From Pseudomonadota bacterium (GTDB lineage Bacteria; Desulfobacterota; Binatia; Binatales; Binataceae), in the NCBI GenBank assembly GCA_021325025.1, contig JAJPHZ010000013.1:164895-228894 (forward strand): DNA of 64,000 nucleotides, read 5' to 3'. Below the pieces are notes generated by a model. That model did no database searches, was not told the origin of the DNA, and saw nothing but the letters and a program-made list of their open reading frames with translations. Position 1 is the stretch's first letter. Each line of letters opens with the position of its first letter. Shown in pieces: positions 59,870 to 64,000 of this stretch. The position numbers and the translations under genes are program-made.

Positions 59870-60120
59870 GGCCGTTCACCGCAACCTGGTTATGGCCCGG
59901 CGCTTACTCCGCCTACAGCGTCGCGTGCCCGAGCCCTGTCCTGTGCGATCCATCAAGGGGCGGCGTAATGTGCCAACAGCAGGGCTTTAAGCGCCCTGGC
60001 GTCATGCCCCCCGAACGCCATCCCGCGCAAAGGCCTGAGCGTGGCACCTCCCACTGCCGCTTCGGCACGGCGGGAATTTACTCGCCTGTCAACGCGTGTT
60101 CAAGCCTGACCGTGTGCGCC

Positions 60121-61791
60121 CTAATCGGTGACGGCGCCCAAACTGGCGGAAGACACCTGCGCTGCATATTTGGCCAAAACGCCGCGCGTATAGCGCGGCG
60201 GCGGCTCGCGCCAGGCCTCGCGCCGCCGGCGCATCTCATCATCGGAGATGTTGAGCTGCAGAATGCGCTGATGGGCATCGATCGTGATCGAGTCGCCCTC
60301 CTTGATAAGCGCGATCGGACCGCCCACTTGAGCCTCGGGCGCGACGTGCCCCACCACCATCCCATAGGTGCCGCCGGAAAAGCGCCCGTCGGTAATAAGC
60401 CCGACCGACCCGCCCAGTCCCTTGCCAGTGATGGCCGAAGTCGGCGACAGCATCTCGCGCATCCCCGGCCCGCCTTTGGGTCCCTCGTAGCGGATTACCA
60501 CTACATCGCCGGCCTTGATGCGGTCGGCCAGGATCGCTTCGAGCGCCGACTCCTCGGTTTCAAACACTCGCGCCGGACCGGTCATCACCGGTGTTTTGAG
60601 CCCGCTGATCTTCGCCACGCATCCTTCAGGTGCGAGGTTGCCGCGCAAAATCGCCAGATGCCCTTCCGGATAGACGGGGTTTTCCCACGGGTGGATCACG
60701 TCCTGATCGGGACGCGGAGTTGCCGGCACGTCCTTGAGCACCTCGGCCACAGTCTGCCCGGTGATGGTCAACGCCTCGCCGTGCAGCACGCCGTGTTCGA
60801 GCAGGATCTTCATCACCTGCGGGATGCCGCCGGCGCGATGCAGGTCGGTGGTGACATAGCGGCCCGAGGGCTTTAAGTCGCACAGCACAGGCACGCGCTT
60901 GCGGATGGCTTCGAAATCATCCAGCGAAAGCGGCACCTGGGCGGCGTGCGCAATCGCCAGCAGATGGAGGATGACGTTGGTTGAACCGCCGATCGCCATC
61001 GCCACCGCGATCGCGTTCTCGAAGGCCTTGCGGGTCAGGATCTGGCGCGGCAGCAGTTGCTTTTCGATGGCGCGCACCAGCACGCGTCCCGATTCGGCGG
61101 CGCTGTCGGCCTTTTCCTTGTCCTCGGCCGCCATGGTCGAGGAAAACATCAGGCTCATCCCCATCGCCTCGAACACCGAGGACATGGTGTTGGCGGTGTA
61201 CATCCCGCCGCACGAGCCCGCGCCCGGGCAGGCGCGCCGCTCCACCGCCATCAGCTCCTCCTCGGTGATGCGCCCGGCACTGTACTCGCCCACCGCTTCG
61301 AAGGCGCTGACGATGGTCAGGTCGCGGCCGGCCCAATGGCCGGGCTTGATGGTGCCGCCGTAGACGAAGATGCCGGGGATGTTCATGCGGGCAATCGCCA
61401 TCATCGCGCCGGGCATGTTCTTGTCGCAGCCGCCCACCGCAACCAATCCGTCCATCGACTGTGCGTTGCAGGCGGTTTCGATCGAATCGGCGATCACTTC
61501 GCGCGAGACCAGCGAGAACTTCATCCCCTCGGTGCCCATCGCGATCCCGTCGCTGACCGTGATGGTGCCGAACACCTGCGGCATCGCGCCCGCCTCATGC
61601 ACCGCGGCCTGAACTCGTTCGGCGAGCATTCCCAGGCTGATGTTGCACGGGGTAATCGTGCTGTAGCCGTTGGCCACTCCGACAATGGGCTTGGTGAAGT
61701 CGTTATCGCCGAAGCCCACCGCACGCAGCATCGAGCGATTGGGAGAACGTTGAATACCTTGGGTGATGGTCCTGCTTCTTAGTTGCGGCAT
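60121..61791 (-). CDS. ilvD: Dihydroxy-acid dehydratase
   Basis: [79 protein letters not shown]. Confidence 0.97.
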   Translation of the reverse strand: MPQLRSRTITQGIQRSPNRSMLRAVGFGDNDFTKPIVGVANGYSTITPCNISLGMLAERVQAAVHEAGAMPQVFGTITVSDGIAMGTEGMKFSLVSREVIADSIETACNAQSMDGLVAVGGCDKNMPGAMMAIARMNIPGIFVYGGTIKPGHWAGRDLTIVSAFEAVGEYSAGRITEEELMAVERRACPGAGSCGGMYTANTMSSVFEAMGMSLMFSSTMAAEDKEKADSAAESGRVLVRAIEKQLLPRQILTRKAFENAIAVAMAIGGSTNVILHLLAIAHAAQVPLSLDDFEAIRKRVPVLCDLKPSGRYVTTDLHRAGGIPQVMKILLEHGVLHGEALTITGQTVAEVLKDVPATPRPDQDVIHPWENPVYPEGHLAILRGNLAPEGCVAKISGLKTPVMTGPARVFETEESALEAILADRIKAGDVVVIRYEGPKGGPGMREMLSPTSAITGKGLGGSVGLITDGRFSGGTYGMVVGHVAPEAQVGGPIALIKEGDSITIDAHQRILQLNISDDEMRRRREAWREPPPRYTRGVLAKYAAQVSSASLGAVTD

Positions 61792-61848
61792 TTTATTTCC
61801 ATAGCGCAGCGCATGGGCATCGTCCATACCGCGGACCGCTGCCAGCCC

Positions 61849-62322
61849 TTAGCGCACCGTCACACCCAGATAAAAGGTCCGCTGGGGCGGTGCGCTCTTC
61901 TCCCACGGCCGCACGTAGTCAAGTTCAAGATCGGTCGAGCCGCCGCTGGCCGCAACAAAGCGGAAGACCTGCGTGGCGGGCGCACCCGGGATCGGATTGG
62001 CCGCCTTCAACAACTGCGGCTCGCCCTGCTGGTGCAGCACCTTGTCGTCGATCTGGCTTATTTTCCAGGAAAAGCCCGTCCCCGGCGTTGTCTTGAGTGA
62101 CACCACCAAAGTGTCGCCGACGGCGATCGTCACGGCGTGACGGTTGTCGGCCTCAGTGACTGCGGTCGTGCTGGCGCGCACCGTTTCTCCTCCCTGTGAA
62201 CAAGCGGCCAGCGCCGTCAACGCGGCCAGGGCGAGCAGGCCAAAGCCTGCTCCAGCCGCCACCCGGCGCCAAGACGGTCGGTGAGCGGGACAGCTTGCAC
62301 GAAACGGCCTGCGGTTTTGCAT
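61849..62322 (-). CDS. Chagasin-like protease inhibitor (I42 family) lipoprotein
   Basis: Lipobox LTALAACSQGG; VGDTLVVSLKTTPGTGFSWKI; VFRFVAASGGSTDLELDYVRPWE. Confidence 0.85.
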   Translation of the reverse strand: MQNRRPFRASCPAHRPSWRRVAAGAGFGLLALAALTALAACSQGGETVRASTTAVTEADNRHAVTIAVGDTLVVSLKTTPGTGFSWKISQIDDKVLHQQGEPQLLKAANPIPGAPATQVFRFVAASGGSTDLELDYVRPWEKSAPPQRTFYLGVTVR

Positions 62323-62410
62323 ATCCTCTGGCTTTGCCGCTTTAATGCTGCACCATCGGATAACGCGCAGACAAGCCATGGCTGGCCTGCGGCCCACCCG
62401 AAGGATTATG

Positions 62411-63109
62411 ATGGCGCATCCGGCAACACTCGGCGAGGGTTTCATGAAACTGATCCACACCGCGTTTGAACCCGCCGGCGCGGGTCCCTTCCCGGCCATC
62501 CTCGCGTTTCACGGCTGGGGCGCCAACGCCTTGGACCTGCTCGGCCTGGCTCCTTATGTCGGTGGCGGCAGCTTCCTGATGCTGTGCCCGCAGGGCCCGC
62601 TGGAAGTGCCGTTGGGCGGAGCGGTCGGTTACGGATGGTATCCGATATCGATGGGCGGCGACCGTCCCGTCCGCGCCGACGTCGAGTCAACCGTCGCGGC
62701 CGCGGCGGAGTTTGTCGACCACGCCATGGCGCGCTATCCGATCGATGCGCGCAAGCTGGTGGTGCTCGGCTTCAGCCAGGGAGGCGTAATGGCTTACAAT
62801 CTGGCGATGCGTCAGCCCCAACGCTTTGCCGCCCTGGTTGGCATCTCGACCTGGTTCCCACCCGAACTGGTGGAAAAGGCCGCCAATCGCGAGGCGCTCC
62901 AACAGTTGCCCACGCTCATCCAGCATGGCAGTTCCGACCCTGCGATCGACGTGGCGCGCGCCCGTCAGGCGGTGGAAACGCTGCGCACCCTGAAGATGCC
63001 GCTGGTCTATCGCGAATACGACTGCGGCCACGAAATCAACGCCCAGGGCCTGCGCGACCTGTCCAACTTCCTGACCGAAAAGGTGATCAGCCCGATCCTG
63101 CGCGTGTAG
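62411..63109 (+). CDS. Carboxylesterase/phospholipase-like alpha/beta hydrolase
   Basis: AILAFHGWGANALDLLGLAPYV; VVLGFSQGGVMAYNLAM (GxSxG); HGSSDPAIDVARARQAVETLR; YDCGHEI. Confidence 0.9.
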   Translation: MAHPATLGEGFMKLIHTAFEPAGAGPFPAILAFHGWGANALDLLGLAPYVGGGSFLMLCPQGPLEVPLGGAVGYGWYPISMGGDRPVRADVESTVAAAAEFVDHAMARYPIDARKLVVLGFSQGGVMAYNLAMRQPQRFAALVGISTWFPPELVEKAANREALQQLPTLIQHGSSDPAIDVARARQAVETLRTLKMPLVYREYDCGHEINAQGLRDLSNFLTEKVISPILRV

Positions 63110-63283
63110 CCAAAAAGCCGCTTGATGATCAACGGATAGTGATCCGGGCTACTGCCTGCACTCGCCGCGCGATTCGGGGGCGAATCACACGGCGGGCTCA
63201 GTTGGCTCCGCCCTATTCCCGCCACGAACCGTTCTGCCCGTCGCCCCGGTTGTCTTGTCTGAAATCCGTCCACATGGGCTTGG

Positions 63284-64000
63284 CTAGCCGTCCTCGAATT
63301 CCTCGGGTTTTCTGATTTCGCCGGAGAAGAAGTAGGCCTGCGCCGATTTGCCCAGGGCGTAGGTGCCGGCGCCCGCAATTGTGCCCGATACTACCGGGCC
63401 CGCACCAGGGATCAGTTTGATCAGTTGCTGGGCCACGGTGCGCATCCCGACCGCGCCGCCCACGTTGATGCCGGCGGCGGCCAGGTATTGTGTGGCGGAG
63501 CCGAGGGAAAGCTGTTGGCAGGAAAGCCCTGCGATGACCGCGATCATCATCAGTTGCAGCGGGGTGAGTACTGCGATGTCAGCCACCGGGATGGGCGAGC
63601 TGCCGATCGCGGTCGCGATGCCGGCAAAGCGCTTGATTATCGAATCGGACAGACGGCGCAAAAACTCTTTGCGCTGCTGGGCCTGGTAGAAATCAAGCCG
63701 CGCGCTCTTGGGCAGCCGGTCTCCGATCGCCTGCACCAGCATCTCCACGTTCCACGGCTCGTCCTCTTCGTAGCTAAAGACCGGCACCACGCAGAATACG
63801 TTGCGCTGGTTAGGATCGAACTCGTAGCCGCGGTAGGGCGTGTTGAGGTCCAGCGCCCGCACCCCGGTTTTGATTTGCAGCGCGTCGCTGACAAAGTAAT
63901 CCAGCGCCTCCTTGATTTGCGCCGCCTTGCGCGAATAGCGCTCGGGCGGCCATTCGCGCGGATTGCCGATGATGTCGGGCTTGCTCAGCACCACCACCAG
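63284..64000 (-). CDS. GTPase-associated/DUF697-like membrane protein, truncated by window edge
   Basis: VVVLSKPDIIGNP resembles the G4 region; C-terminal GSSPIPVADIAVLTPLQLMMIAVIAGLSC and GAGPVVSGTIAGAGTYALGKSAQAYF. Confidence 0.65.
   Translation of the reverse strand: MVVVLSKPDIIGNPREWPPERYSRKAAQIKEALDYFVSDALQIKTGVRALDLNTPYRGYEFDPNQRNVFCVVPVFSYEEDEPWNVEMLVQAIGDRLPKSARLDFYQAQQRKEFLRRLSDSIIKRFAGIATAIGSSPIPVADIAVLTPLQLMMIAVIAGLSCQQLSLGSATQYLAAAGINVGGAVGMRTVAQQLIKLIPGAGPVVSGTIAGAGTYALGKSAQAYFFSGEIRKPEEFEDG

Overview
This 64 kb window is GC-rich bacterial chromosome, almost fully coding, with no rRNA, convincing tRNA, CRISPR array, transposase or prophage module. The enzyme mix (acyl-CoA dehydrogenases, LLM flavin oxidoreductases, thiolase plus DUF35 OB-fold protein, MaoC) suggests an environmental, uncultured-type lineage; that is inference only. 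Main blocks: aroB 3' end; typA; divergent acyl-CoA dehydrogenases; a seven-gene minus-strand Ser/Thr-phosphorylation locus (7.7-17.4 kb: vWA, three FHA proteins, two active kinases, a zinc-ribbon/degenerate-kinase/PP2C fusion and a lipoprotein); thiolase/OB-fold; a PAS-HisKA-REC protein with no visible HATPase domain; an NHEJ locus (ligD and ku divergent, with a beta-CASP nuclease and a CYTH/TTM-like protein as neighbours); selD and selB; a NitT/TauT-type ABC system; class II RNR, rtcB and glgX; an alpha/beta-hydrolase/phosphoribosyltransferase pair preceded by a sigma54-like promoter; ilvD; and a truncated GTPase-like ORF at the right edge. The most secure non-routine result is that selD is itself a selenoprotein gene: an in-frame TGA at 40985-40987 lies in a CKAAG-U-AGKLGP motif and is followed by a SECIS-like hairpin, so the ORF track truncates the gene. 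The best candidate for an undescribed system is the kinase/pseudokinase-PP2C/FHA/vWA locus. All family calls were made by reading the sequence and were not checked against databases.
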